From the NCBI GenBank assembly GCA_947589215.1, contig CANQCL010000015.1, forward strand, positions 1-54,334: a stretch of DNA of 54,334 nt, written 5' to 3'. This DNA comes from an uncultured Clostridia bacterium. GTDB taxonomy: Bacteria; Bacillota; Clostridia; Oscillospirales; Ruminococcaceae. Shown here one piece after another: positions 1 through 8,172 of the stretch. Positions within the stretch are counted from its first letter, which is position 1. Each line of letters begins with the position of its first letter. A model generated the notes under the pieces. It did no database searches, was not told where the DNA came from, and saw nothing but the letters and a program-made list of their open reading frames with translations. Both the position numbers and the translations under genes were made by a program.

Positions 1-198
1 AAGACCATAGTAGACGCAGAGCTTGATGAAACATCTGAAAATCCTGTACAAAACAAAATTGTTGCTGCGAAAGTCAAAGAACAAGACGAGACAATTAATT
101 CATTGCAGGAAGATGTAGACAACCTATCCTTAAGCCTACAGCCAATGACGCCTGAAGAAGTAAGTCAGATGTTTGAAAGGGTATTCTATGGTGATTAG
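1..198 (+). CDS. C-terminal end of a phage tail/baseplate protein (partial)
   Basis: The reading frame is open from the first base to a TAG at 196-198, giving 65 residues of a gene that begins before the window. It contains a segment of the type TSENPVQNKIVAAK, a wording I know from tail-fibre and baseplate proteins of Firmicutes phages, followed by a short heptad-like stretch (residues about 27-45) that could form a coiled coil. The stop lies two bases before the next gene, so both are likely in one late operon. The exact structural role cannot be told from the fragment. Confidence 0.6.
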   Translation, partial: KTIVDAELDETSENPVQNKIVAAKVKEQDETINSLQEDVDNLSLSLQPMTPEEVSQMFERVFYGD

Positions 199-200
199 TT

Positions 201-794
201 ATGTCAGTTGTAAGTAATGAAAACATAGAAGAGTTATGGTCTCTTTTAAAGGCATATATAGACGAATACTTAGTATCAAAGAACAACTTACCAAGCCATG
301 CGTCACCAAGCACAACTTATGGTGTAGGCAACAGTTCTAATTATGGACATTTAAAATTGTCTGACAGTATAACCAGCACAAGTGGCATATCGGGTGGTGT
401 TGCTGCTACGCCTGCAGCAGTTAAAGCGGCAGCGGATAAATCTATTATTCCGCAATATGCTTACGGCACATTGCATTTTACTTCTGACGGAGGCTATGAT
501 ACAGAAAATTCATATCGAGTTATTAATTTTGTTCCTAGTATAATAAAAGTTTATTATACAGGTACAAGTTCGGCTTCCGGCTCTGGTGCAACCCCTCAAT
601 TGTGTACAATTCTTACCCCTCCAGCTTCATACAATAGCTCTAGTTACACGAATGCAACTACTACTTGGAGAGGAAATAAGCTGGTGAGTGGTTCTATAGC
701 TCAAATATCTAAAGGTAAAACTTATTACTGGCAACCAATGGGGAACATTGGTTATTACATATATGAAATTATGGGATATATGGAGACTACTTAA
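201..794 (+). CDS. Phage tail-fibre-like protein
   Basis: 197 residues with an ATG start two bases after the previous stop and no clear ribosome-binding site, which suggests translational coupling. Residues about 44-80 carry the motif GHLKLSDSI followed by GVAATPAAVKAAAD, typical of short tail-fibre repeats in phages and prophages. The remainder is rich in S, T, G and Y, as in receptor-binding tips, and has no signal peptide or membrane segment. The likely role is host attachment by the virion. It is the last structural gene: a strong terminator follows within three bases. The receptor-binding role is inferred from family and position. Confidence 0.65.
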   Translation: MSVVSNENIEELWSLLKAYIDEYLVSKNNLPSHASPSTTYGVGNSSNYGHLKLSDSITSTSGISGGVAATPAAVKAAADKSIIPQYAYGTLHFTSDGGYDTENSYRVINFVPSIIKVYYTGTSSASGSGATPQLCTILTPPASYNSSSYTNATTTWRGNKLVSGSIAQISKGKTYYWQPMGNIGYYIYEIMGYMETT

Positions 795-796
795 TT

Positions 797-829
797 AACC
801 CGCTCGGCAGTGTTGTCGGGCGGGTTTTT
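797..829 (+). terminator. Rho-independent terminator of the phage late operon
   Basis: GC-rich hairpin (AACCCGCTCGG against TCGGGCGGGTT, with wobble pairs) followed by TTTTTG, directly after the tail-fibre stop codon. Confidence 0.85.
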
Positions 830-900
830 GTTTTTGTTAAGTTGCACAATTTTCAGTTTTGTAAAAGCTACTGCAATACTATTGCAGTAATAGCAACAAG

Positions 901-935
901 AAAAGCACGATAAATAGGCGTTTATCGTGCTTTTT
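901..935. terminator. Perfect A/T-flanked hairpin, probably a bidirectional terminator
   Basis: AAAAGCACGATAAA pairs perfectly with TTTATCGTGCTTTT around a 6-base loop, with a run of A on one side and T on the other. It would end transcription from either direction. It lies in the 328-base gap between the tail-fibre gene and the YbjN-like gene. The rest of that gap holds only the promoter at 1059. Confidence 0.75.
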
Positions 936-1058
936 AATCTGGTGGAAGAGGTCACATTGGATTTAGGAAAAAATGGCTTAAAATCGAGGGTTTCAGACAG
1001 TCAAAGCGTAGTATTAACATTATAATTAATTTTTAAATAAAAAAATTATAAAATATAA

Positions 1059-1088
1059 TTGACAGCGCACGCTATATTGTGATAATAT
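1059..1088 (+). promoter_or_regulatory. Sigma-A type promoter for the YbjN-like gene
   Basis: TTGACA at 1059-1064 and GATAAT/TAATAT at 1081-1088 (16-18 base spacing), about 35 bases before the start codon at 1123. The perfect -35 box suggests independent, strong expression in the lysogen. Confidence 0.6.
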
Positions 1089-1122
1089 ATAATGGTAATA
1101 TAATTGAAAAGAGGACAAGCAA

Positions 1123-1542
1123 ATGAAAAAAGCAACTGAAAAATATATAAATAAATTAGATGAGTTAAAAATAAAATACGCAACAATTAAGAACGATTCT
1201 GATAACGGTGATGACATATTGACAATAGATTGGATAAGCCCTCAAAAGCAATCATATAGAATATTAGTCATTATAGGAGAAAAAGATGTAGCAATGCGAG
1301 TTTTCTCTATAGTTGAGGCTGACGAAACAAAAAGGAATCAATTGTTGGAATTATGCAATAGTCTTAATAATAAGTATAGATGGATTAAGTTTACGATATA
1401 CAATAAGGGCGAAATGTCGGCACAGATAGATGCACAATACAGTGAAAGTGATGCGGCGGAAATTTTGCCCCTATTGACAATGACTATGGTTCGCATAGTT
1501 AATGATGCTTTTTCAGAAATACTTCCTGTAATTTGGTCATAA
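1123..1542 (+). CDS. YbjN-like protein
   Basis: 139 residues, ATG start preceded by AGAGGA. The pattern (helical N-terminus, then alternating strands with DILTIDWIS and YRILVIIGEKDVAMRVFSIVEAD, and a C-terminal helix with IVNDAFSEILPVI) resembles the YbjN family (type III secretion chaperone-like fold), whose members are small adaptor or regulatory proteins of mostly unknown job. It has its own promoter between prophage terminators, so it may be a lysogenic-conversion (moron) gene. The family call comes from pattern memory only; function is not assigned. Confidence 0.5.
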   Translation: MKKATEKYINKLDELKIKYATIKNDSDNGDDILTIDWISPQKQSYRILVIIGEKDVAMRVFSIVEADETKRNQLLELCNSLNNKYRWIKFTIYNKGEMSAQIDAQYSESDAAEILPLLTMTMVRIVNDAFSEILPVIWS

Positions 1543-1573
1543 TAATTAATATTATATCAATAGAGGTGGTATT

Positions 1574-1786
1574 ATGAATAAATATTTATTAAGCATAATT
1601 TCAAAACCCGATATGTCTAATATAAATATGGCAGATATAGAGGCGTATAAGATAGCGGTAATTAATGAAATGATTAAGTGTGGTGCCAGTAGCGCACAAC
1701 TAAATCTTGTAAAAGAGGGAGCAATTAAATATGCCATAATAAACAAAAGAAAACCGGAGGATTTAGCATGGGCAATTATGCAATAA
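1574..1786 (+). CDS. Small protein of unknown function (70 aa)
   Basis: ATG start with a good AGAGGTGG site 8 bases upstream. The protein is mostly helical (MADIEAYKIAVINEMIKCG), soluble, and has no family I recognise. Its 3' end overlaps the next gene by 19 bases, and the ribosome-binding site of that gene (GGAGGA) lies inside it, so the two are translated as a pair. Its place in the prophage tail-end module suggests an accessory phage gene. Confidence 0.6.
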   Translation: MNKYLLSIISKPDMSNINMADIEAYKIAVINEMIKCGASSAQLNLVKEGAIKYAIINKRKPEDLAWAIMQ

Positions 1787-2385
1787 GTAAGGAACTTGAA
1801 AAAGCATATATTAGCATTGGTATTAAAAATTATGAATTGAATACTGCTACAGCAAAAGAATTTCACGACGCTTTGAAAATAGCAAAATCAGAAAATGATT
1901 ATGGGGCATTTGTAACATTGCACAATGAGTCTGAATATGAGGGTATGGAATTATTACTTACAAATGATAAAAAAGCAGGAGTGGCAATCACAACAGACAA
2001 TAATATTATTTCTGTTTTTAAAGGTGATAGCGCTATGAATAATGTTATATCTACATTATTACCCGCCGCTATAGAATTTGGAGGAAATAAATTAGACAAC
2101 TACAATGATGATAAATTATCCTCAATGTATAGCCTTTACGGGTTTATTCCGGTTTCAAAAACAAAATTTGACCCTAATTTTGCACCAGAAGACTGGAACT
2201 ATGAAAGAGATGGTATGCCAGATATATTGTTCTGGATACATAATGGAGATGAAGCATCTGAAATCGTAAAACATTTAGGGGATATATATGCATATGATAT
2301 TGATGTTAAGGAGTTTGAATCTTATAGTGATGCAGAAAATTATAGAGATAGTATCATAAAGAAAATGAAGGAAACGGATTTGTAA
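1768..2385 (+). CDS. Phage-encoded GNAT-like protein
   Basis: 205 residues with GGAGGA six bases before the ATG. Residues about 85-160 contain LLPAAIEFGGNKLDNY, then SLYGFIPVSKTKFDP, then APEDWNYERDGMPDILF. This linear pattern (…LY..GF.PV…F…YAP..W..ERDG.PDI.F) is one I recall from GNAT-fold domains encoded beside phage morphogenesis and MuF toxin genes. A substrate is unknown. It overlaps the 70-aa gene upstream, and nothing follows on this strand for about 600 bases. Alternatives are an immunity protein or a virion-packaged effector. The start is well fixed by the ribosome-binding site. Confidence 0.5.
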   Translation: MGNYAISKELEKAYISIGIKNYELNTATAKEFHDALKIAKSENDYGAFVTLHNESEYEGMELLLTNDKKAGVAITTDNNIISVFKGDSAMNNVISTLLPAAIEFGGNKLDNYNDDKLSSMYSLYGFIPVSKTKFDPNFAPEDWNYERDGMPDILFWIHNGDEASEIVKHLGDIYAYDIDVKEFESYSDAENYRDSIIKKMKETDL

Positions 2386-2540
2386 TAGAAAAATGTCTTA
2401 ATTAACTTTGTCAAGACTATTATAACAATTCTCAATCAGTATAGAAAAAATAGGGCACCGTCGCAACGCCACCCTTACAAAAAGCTTTTTGCTTTATTAT
2501 ATTACAATTATAGTATATCATGAAATATATAATTTGTCAA

Positions 2541-2999
2541 TTATTTTTTTAAAAAATTAATAGTCGATAAAATTAACTCATTTTTATTAAATATTTCTAA
2601 TTGTTTTTGACTAAAATCATCTAGTGTACTTTTTAACTCATTAATATTATGTTTCATAACATTGTAAGATGATAATTCTTTTAGAGAAAAAAGTACACAT
2701 ATCATTTCGTATAATGCTTTGCATTTCAGTTTAGGAGAATTTGTACTTAAACCAAGATCACTAACGAAATTACGTATTTGAGGTTTTATTTTTGAACTTT
2801 TATCAGATAAATTATTTAAAATACAATTATTATGTGCGCATGCATTTCGTATATTCTTAACTGATAATAGAACCTTATAAGGAATTGGTATTCTAGGATA
2901 TTCAAACCGATTTTTATCATAATAGAAATTATAAAAATGAAGCAAATCACCAAACGCAATCATTTCCATCATAGCCCATATGGGAATATCAAGATTGTA
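2541..2999 (-). pseudogene. Abi_2-type abortive-infection gene, N-terminal half missing
   Basis: The frame is open on the minus strand from 2999 to a stop at 2541, with an in-frame TAA at 3000-3002 just upstream. It contains IPIWAMMEMIAFGD followed by IRNACAHNN, the conserved middle and C-terminal core of Abi_2 (AbiD/AbiF-like) proteins, which normally run to about 300 residues. Only about 150 remain and the N-terminal half is gone. The first usable ATG is at 2972 with no ribosome-binding site. The R-x3-4-H region (RNACAH) that relates this family to HEPN nucleases is still present. Loss of the N-terminus coincides with a switch to unrelated coding sequence on the other strand. Confidence 0.7.
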
Positions 3000-3157
3000 T
3001 TAATGTTGGTGCAATTGTTAAAGAAGTGCCTTTAGAAAACAATAAATATCATTGTGAAATACATCGTAGCGAAGAAAAAGCTCAATTAACTCCTGGACAA
3101 GCTAGGAAATTATCTCGAATGGCTCAAGTTTATGATATAAAAAATAGTTATACATAA
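2975..3157 (+). pseudogene. C-terminal gene fragment without a start codon
   Basis: An open frame of 60 codons runs from just after a TAG at 2972-2974 to TAA at 3155-3157, with no start codon before an internal ATG near its end. The encoded segment (…VPLENNKYHCEIHRSEEKA, then LTPGQARKLSRMAQVYD) has natural protein composition but I do not recognise the family. It overlaps the broken end of the Abi_2 remnant, so the two fragments probably met at a deletion or recombination point near 2975-3000. A terminator follows at 3198. Confidence 0.45.
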
Positions 3158-3197
3158 CACATAACTTCTGTTAGGTTATATATCAAAACAATTTTTA

Positions 3198-3226
3198 AGA
3201 CATCTCATCTGAGGTGTCTTTTTTTG
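3198..3226 (+). terminator. Rho-independent terminator
   Basis: AAGACATCTCA pairs with TGAGGTGTCTT, followed by seven T. A second weaker hairpin of similar kind (AAGTCCTC…GAGGGCTTTTT) follows at about 3252-3297. Confidence 0.75.
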
Positions 3227-3451
3227 TTGTAGAATATTGTAAGACATAACTAAGTCCTCTAAGTTTAATACATCCGACTAGGAGGGCTTTTTGCTATAGT
3301 ATAAATAGAAAACGACTAAAAACAAATGTTTACTTTAAGGTCTTAGTCGATACACGATTTTTACACGTTTTTTGCGATTTTGCACTTTTTTGACCATTAA
3401 GCAAAATTATTTAACATTAGCAAATGCCTAAAATACGGGGTTCAAGCTAAA

Positions 3452-3566
3452 GACCGATAATAGATAAGAAGCTTAGATAGTGAATAATAGTTCCCGTCAC
3501 CTCGACCATAAAAATTCGTAATGCTTCGAGGTAATCGAGAAGTATTGCGAATTTTTATTATCGGTC
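3452..3566. other. Nested stem-loop between two att copies
   Basis: An outer 11-bp perfect inverted repeat (GACCGATAATA at 3452-3462 with TATTATCGGTC at 3556-3566) encloses att copy 1. An inner 19-bp stem (3509-3527 with 3539-3557) is fully paired if two G-U pairs are allowed, around an 11-base loop. The wobble pairs are compatible with selection on an RNA structure. The two stems share two bases at 3556-3557, so they would compete or stack. I know no RNA family that fits. Confidence 0.5.
3493..3508 (+). repeat. tRNA-3'-end-like att repeat, copy 1
   Basis: The 16-mer CCCGTCACCTCGACCA is identical to the sites at 3597 and 21764. It reads as the T-stem 3' strand, acceptor 3' strand, discriminator A and encoded CCA of a tRNA with acceptor CGAGGTG/CACCTCG, a C1-G72 pair suggestive of tRNA-Pro. 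The T-loop and the rest of the tRNA are absent here, so this is an element boundary and not a tRNA gene. It probably marks the right end of the upstream prophage or of a third small insertion. Confidence 0.7.
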
Positions 3567-3596
3567 GTAACGCAGACTTGAAACCACAGTCAACGT

Positions 3597-3612
3597 CCCG
3601 TCACCTCGACCA
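3597..3612 (+). repeat. tRNA-3'-end-like att repeat, copy 2 (left end of the integrative element)
   Basis: Same 16-mer as at 3493 and 21764, 104 bases downstream of copy 1. It is followed at once by a strong terminator hairpin, as after a tRNA gene. Together with 21764-21779 it bounds an 18.2-kb segment that contains integrase and excisionase genes. Confidence 0.7.
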
Positions 3613-3621
3613 GCAATGATT

Positions 3622-3653
3622 AGACGACTATCATCACGATAGTCGTCTTTTTT
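3622..3653 (+). terminator. Rho-independent terminator after att copy 2
   Basis: AGACGACTATC and GATAGTCGTCT form an 11-bp perfect stem around a short loop, followed by six T. The stem starts ten bases after the CCA of the att repeat. Confidence 0.85.
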
Positions 3654-3742
3654 GCTATATGGAATATGCCGTAATCGCTCAAAGTGCTATGAATATGGAC
3701 TTTTCAGATTAATTGGAAGTTGTGGAAAGTGAATGATGTGCT

Positions 3743-3889
3743 ATGGCTTTCTTTGAAAAGTTCATTGACACTTTTGGGCACGAGGGGTATACAAAACCGC
3801 AACATATTTTTAAAGCACTTATTGAATTTTATATTGTTATATGGTACAATATAGAAAATGTTGAATTTACGATAGGAGATTTATTATGA
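3743..3889 (+). CDS. Possible small ORF upstream of the LRR gene (48 aa)
   Basis: An ATG-started frame of 48 codons (MAFFEKFIDTFGHEG…) ends in TGA at 3887-3889, overlapping the ATG of the LRR gene by the classic ATGA. The ribosome-binding site is weak and the promoter of the LRR gene (3822-3850) lies inside it. It may be the decayed end of a former gene. I list it because of the overlap and natural composition, but a chance frame is quite possible. Confidence 0.25.
   Translation: MAFFEKFIDTFGHEGYTKPQHIFKALIEFYIVIWYNIENVEFTIGDLL
3822..3850 (+). promoter_or_regulatory. Promoter of the LRR surface-protein gene
   Basis: TTGAAT at 3822-3827 and TACAAT at 3845-3850 with an exact 17-base spacer, 35 bases upstream of the ATG at 3886. 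Confidence 0.65.
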
Positions 3890-6800
3890 CAAAAAGAATT
3901 TTATCAATTTTTACAACATTGATTATGGCAGTTAGTTTTGCAGGGGTTTTTCCTGCGATAACGGCAGGGGCATTGACCTATGGCGATTATATATACGAAA
4001 TATTATATGATGGTACAGTTGATATAACCGACTATAAAGGCAGTGCAACAACTCTTGCAATTCCGAGTACTATTGATGGAAAGATTGTTACAAGAATTAG
4101 AGGTCATGCGTTTGAATATCATGTAAGTTTAACAAATGTAACAATACCCGACAGCATAACAAGCATTGGTAGTTTTGCATTTCACCATTGCACCAATTTA
4201 ACTAACGTAGTCATTCCTAGTAGTGTAACAGGAATTGGCGAATGTGCATTTTGGGGCTGTTCTAGTTTATCTGAGATTACAGTTCCCAACAGTGTAGAGG
4301 AAATTGGACCACAGGCATTTTGCGGCTGTATCAGTTTAAAAGCAGTAACCATTCCAGGTAGCGTTACGGCGATTGAGAGTGATGTATTCTCCAACTGCGA
4401 TGAGCTTACGGAAGTGACCATTTCAGACGATGTACAGAGCATTGGGAATCGTGCGTTTGAATACTGTACCAGTTTAAAAGAAGTGACCATTCCGAGCAGT
4501 GTACGTAGCATAGGCGATGAGACATTTCGTGGTTGTTCTAGTTTGAGCATGGTTACTATTCCGGGTTTAATTGGCTATCATGCATTTTATGATTGCACCG
4601 CTTTGAACTCAGTCGTCATTTCAAAAGGGGGCGAAATAGGGCAAGGAGCATTTGGAGGGTGTAGTGGTTTAAACACGTTAATAATTTCTGACGTAACTAA
4701 AATAAAGTGGAATGCATTCTATGGCTGTACAAGCCTAACCGATGTCTATTACTCTGGCAGTAAGGAACAGTGGGATAAGATCGACATTTATTCCGGAAAT
4801 GATTGTTTGACAAATTCTATAATCCATTATGATTCGATTGGTGAAACTGATTTACCAAATTCTCCATCAAAACAACTATATTTTGTAGAACCTATCGCGA
4901 TTTTAGATGTCGGAGAAGCTCGTCAGCTTGTAGTTCACAGCCGCGATGTATCAAATGTAAACGGAGAGTTGGTATATTCCAATGATCAAGTGATGGACAA
5001 CAATGAGTTGGTTTGGAACAGTACTAATTATAAAGATAACAGCATTATAGAATTGAGTGATACCGGAGAGGTTACTGCGATCTCTAATGGAATAGAGTAT
5101 GTATCGGTTCACAGTAAAGATGATATAAGTTTGGGAACTTCCTGTCATATATTCGTCGGCAAGCCTAATGAATTCAGTTACACTGCAACCTATGATACCA
5201 AGCAGTATTACGCCGAAGGCGGATTTTTCAGCGAGAAATCATCCGTATCAGACTGTGTAGAAATTTATATGTTATTGGAAAATAAATTGGCGGACGAATT
5301 GAAGGATCTAACAGGTATTGAAGATGAACTCAATAGCGACGATGCCAAGACTCGCTTTAAGGTTATTGACCCTATTACGCTGACCGCCACAGTGAACGGA
5401 AACGACTTGTCTTTTAGCAGAGATGCATATACGAATACTTATTCCACAACATTTGACGCTCTGTCCGTCGAAAAAGCAGTTGATGATGTTCTGATGCTGT
5501 TTCCAACCGATGATATTAATATAGCTTCGTCGGGTAATACATATACCGTTAAGGTAACATTAGAATCTGAAAGTTTTGATACCGTAACGGAAGAATATAA
5601 TTTTACTATTGAAAATTTTAAGACCAAGAGTGCAAATGAACATATTACATTCACGACATCAAATGATTATAAAAAGTCAAAAGAAAATATTTATGGCGAA
5701 GCAATGGCAACTATGAAAAATGATGCAGAGTATTGGGTGTCCAAATTCTATTCTTTTGATTTTGAGAATTATTGCGAAGTAGTTTTTGCCGATGTTTTAG
5801 TTGAACTGATGGACGTAAATCAAATGAGACATATCTCGCTTCTTCCCGTCATAAAAGAGTGGGTCGGCAACTACAACACTATTCTTTCCTCAGTTTCTAA
5901 GATAGTTGAGGAAGATGGTTCATCAGGTATAAAAGTTCCTGATAATGCCGTTGATAAGCTGCTAAAGAAAAGTAAGTATGTAACCGACGGAATGGAAGTA
6001 GATGATGAACTTCGTGATCTCGTGGTAATGAAGTTGCACGAGAAAGTCAGTATCGATAAAATCAATTCTGTTTTTGCTGTAGTAGACAAAACGCAACAGT
6101 TTTACTCATTTTTCAAACTAGGTGTAAACATCACTAACGACATCGCCGATTATATTAACAGCGTTTCTATATTAAACACTTATAAGGAAATGAACGACGA
6201 TTTCAAAACCGTTATAAAACAACTTTATGATAATATCCCAGATTCTGAAAGCAAGCTAAAAAGTGCAGTAAATCACTATGTAAATCTTAACACCGATTTA
6301 GGACAGTCTGAGGAATATTTTTCTGAAGTCATATCATTATCAAAAAATATTACCCTTGATGTTTTTAAAACTGTATATAAAGCTCAATTTTCAGCAGCGC
6401 TTGTTAAATCTATAGGTTCAATATCAATAAAGGGCGGTGTAGCGCTGTCTTCAACGGCTGCATTTTCATCAATAAGTACAGGTTTAAGTGCAGGTACGAC
6501 ACTAGGATTATGCATAAGTGATTTTCTTTGCGACAACAGCGGTAAGTCGGTAGAACTTGGCAAAACGATTGCTATGTCTGAATTCTCACCGTTTGTTATA
6601 AGCACCTTAAATCACTATGAATCAAAGCTATATAGTGAAAGAAATGATACTGCGGTAGCAGAATTTGAAAATGCCTTTGCTCTGCACAAAGCAACGCAAA
6701 GCTATATTATGGAACACACCATAAAAGCATTGGAAACAAAGAGAGATTCCATAATTATAAAACTTTTTAGTAGAGACGACTATGACGAGTTGATTTCTGA

Positions 6801-7638
6801 TATTTTAGCACAAAAAAGTGCTATTGATAATTTAAAATGCCATACTGATATGCAAGAATCGACTGTTGTCAATAAAACCAAGGTAATAGCGATTAAATGT
6901 CCTGTCGACGTATATGTATATGATGAAAACGGTAAAGAGATTGTAAGAATAGTGAAAGATATCACAGAATATGTTGCAGAAGGAATAAATTTATTTATTG
7001 AAGATGGCAAGAAATATATTGCACTTCCTGCAAATCAAAATTATTCTTTGAAAATTGTTGCAACTGATAAAGGTGAAATGGAATATCGCGTTACTGAGTA
7101 TGGCGATGGAGTTGAGCGATTAAGAACGGTAACAATTTCAAAAATTCCTCTAATCACTGGACGAGTATTTACCGGAGAAATTGCTGAATCAATGGAAGTT
7201 TCATCTGACGATTACGCTTTAATGTACGTTGATTCGTCAGATACACCATCACAAAAACCAACCACCACTCCTACAACAACAAAATCTCCATCCACTAAAT
7301 CCCCAAAAATCGCTACAAAAACAAATATTAAATCAACCGTCATTAAGAAAGCCAAAGTAAAGAATCTAAAAGTAAAAGCAAAGGGCAAAAAGATAACGGT
7401 TTCCTGGAAAAAGATAAAGATTGCAAAAGGCTATCAGGTTCAAGTGGCGACGAATAAGAAATTTAAAAAGAAAAAGATAGTGTTTGATAAATTTACTAAA
7501 AAAAGAAAACTAATTATCAAAAGCAGTAAAATAAAGAGAAAAAAGACTTATTATGTACGAGTAAGAGCGTATGCAAAAATCAACGGTAAAAAAGTTAATG
7601 GCAAATGGAGCAAAAAAATAAGAGTTAAGATTAAATGA
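3886..7638 (+). CDS. Secreted LRR_5 (BspA-like) surface protein with Fn3-like C-terminus
   Basis: 1250 residues, ATG with AGGAG ten bases upstream. Residues 1-30 are a signal peptide (MTKRILSIF…, ending near ITAGA). About residues 65-320 hold some nine 23-residue LRR_5 repeats of the form L..VTIP.SV..IG..AF..C. Residues about 345-435 look like a bacterial Ig-like (Big_2) domain, followed by a long mixed helical region (about 590-1000), an S/T/P linker near 1120-1150 and a lysine-rich fibronectin-like domain (TVSWKKIKIAKGYQVQV) at the end. There is no LPXTG or membrane anchor. The basic C-terminus may bind cell-wall polymers. Adhesion is inferred from family. As element cargo it could alter host-surface binding of its carrier. 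The C-terminal domain resembles that of the protein at 29935-30885. Confidence 0.85.
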   Translation: MTKRILSIFTTLIMAVSFAGVFPAITAGALTYGDYIYEILYDGTVDITDYKGSATTLAIPSTIDGKIVTRIRGHAFEYHVSLTNVTIPDSITSIGSFAFHHCTNLTNVVIPSSVTGIGECAFWGCSSLSEITVPNSVEEIGPQAFCGCISLKAVTIPGSVTAIESDVFSNCDELTEVTISDDVQSIGNRAFEYCTSLKEVTIPSSVRSIGDETFRGCSSLSMVTIPGLIGYHAFYDCTALNSVVISKGGEIGQGAFGGCSGLNTLIISDVTKIKWNAFYGCTSLTDVYYSGSKEQWDKIDIYSGNDCLTNSIIHYDSIGETDLPNSPSKQLYFVEPIAILDVGEARQLVVHSRDVSNVNGELVYSNDQVMDNNELVWNSTNYKDNSIIELSDTGEVTAISNGIEYVSVHSKDDISLGTSCHIFVGKPNEFSYTATYDTKQYYAEGGFFSEKSSVSDCVEIYMLLENKLADELKDLTGIEDELNSDDAKTRFKVIDPITLTATVNGNDLSFSRDAYTNTYSTTFDALSVEKAVDDVLMLFPTDDINIASSGNTYTVKVTLESESFDTVTEEYNFTIENFKTKSANEHITFTTSNDYKKSKENIYGEAMATMKNDAEYWVSKFYSFDFENYCEVVFADVLVELMDVNQMRHISLLPVIKEWVGNYNTILSSVSKIVEEDGSSGIKVPDNAVDKLLKKSKYVTDGMEVDDELRDLVVMKLHEKVSIDKINSVFAVVDKTQQFYSFFKLGVNITNDIADYINSVSILNTYKEMNDDFKTVIKQLYDNIPDSESKLKSAVNHYVNLNTDLGQSEEYFSEVISLSKNITLDVFKTVYKAQFSAALVKSIGSISIKGGVALSSTAAFSSISTGLSAGTTLGLCISDFLCDNSGKSVELGKTIAMSEFSPFVISTLNHYESKLYSERNDTAVAEFENAFALHKATQSYIMEHTIKALETKRDSIIIKLFSRDDYDELISDILAQKSAIDNLKCHTDMQESTVVNKTKVIAIKCPVDVYVYDENGKEIVRIVKDITEYVAEGINLFIEDGKKYIALPANQNYSLKIVATDKGEMEYRVTEYGDGVERLRTVTISKIPLITGRVFTGEIAESMEVSSDDYALMYVDSSDTPSQKPTTTPTTTKSPSTKSPKIATKTNIKSTVIKKAKVKNLKVKAKGKKITVSWKKIKIAKGYQVQVATNKKFKKKKIVFDKFTKKRKLIIKSSKIKRKKTYYVRVRAYAKINGKKVNGKWSKKIRVKIK

Positions 7639-7662
7639 CAAAAACGCTCAAGGTAATGAAAT

Positions 7663-7698
7663 GCTCCCCAAAAGTTATACGTAATGACTTTTGGGGAA
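7663..7698 (+). terminator. Stem-loop after the LRR gene
   Basis: GCTCCCCAAAAGT and ACTTTTGGGGAAC form a 12-13 bp stem around about ten bases, 25 bases after the stop. There is no T-run, so it is either a weak terminator or an mRNA 3'-stabilising hairpin. Confidence 0.5.
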
Positions 7699-7771
7699 CA
7701 ATTAAAAGTACATTTATTTTATAGCTTCTTGTGAATTAGCACTAAATTATAAATATATATTATCATCTTGA

Positions 7772-7802
7772 TAGCCCAATGTAGTAAATCTGCATTGGGC
7801 TT
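7772..7802 (+). terminator. Hairpin upstream of the DUF960 gene
   Basis: AGCCCAATG and CATTGGGCT form a 9-bp perfect stem followed by TTAATTTATTT. It sits only 24 bases before the DUF960 start, so it could be a terminator of upstream transcription or part of that gene's 5' UTR. Confidence 0.5.
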
Positions 7803-7826
7803 AATTTATTTCAAGGAGGAATATAT

Positions 7827-8126
7827 ATGTTTAAAAATCAAAGATATGTAACAAAAGGAGTGAGTGAGAGGATACCTGTTGAATTACAAGTGCTGATGTG
7901 GTCGGCAATTAATAGTATGATAGTGAATAAAAAAGATTATCTTCAGGTTTTTACACTTAATCCGCGAGAAATTAATGGCGTGAAAATGCAGCATATTAAA
8001 CATTCACAGGAGCAGCCTGATTATGTTAATGAGTTTTATGTCATTGTCGACAATGTCGTCAGCGAAAAGGTTTATATAATAGATGATGTAACCCATTCTA
8101 CTATGCTGTTAGCAGAAGAATACTGA
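7827..8126 (+). CDS. DUF960 protein
   Basis: 99 residues with AAGGAGG before the ATG. The opening RYVTKGVSERIPVELQVLMW and the ending (YIIDDVTHSTMLLAEEY) match the DUF960 family, small soluble proteins common in Firmicutes plasmids, integrative elements and phages. Their function is unknown. It is the first of several small genes running towards 9586 in the same direction and presumably co-transcribed. It has no membrane segment. Confidence 0.8.
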   Translation: MFKNQRYVTKGVSERIPVELQVLMWSAINSMIVNKKDYLQVFTLNPREINGVKMQHIKHSQEQPDYVNEFYVIVDNVVSEKVYIIDDVTHSTMLLAEEY

Positions 8127-8172
8127 CCTATTGCTTTTTGTGGCAATAGGTCTTTTTGTTTGGAGGTCTTAA

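Noticed and set aside
3433-3508. Possible tRNA gene ending at the first CCCGTCACCTCGACCA
   Set aside because: ACGGGGTTCAAG upstream recalls a T-arm, but it is about 50 bases away from the acceptor end, and no D-arm, anticodon arm or 5' acceptor strand CGAGGTG is present.
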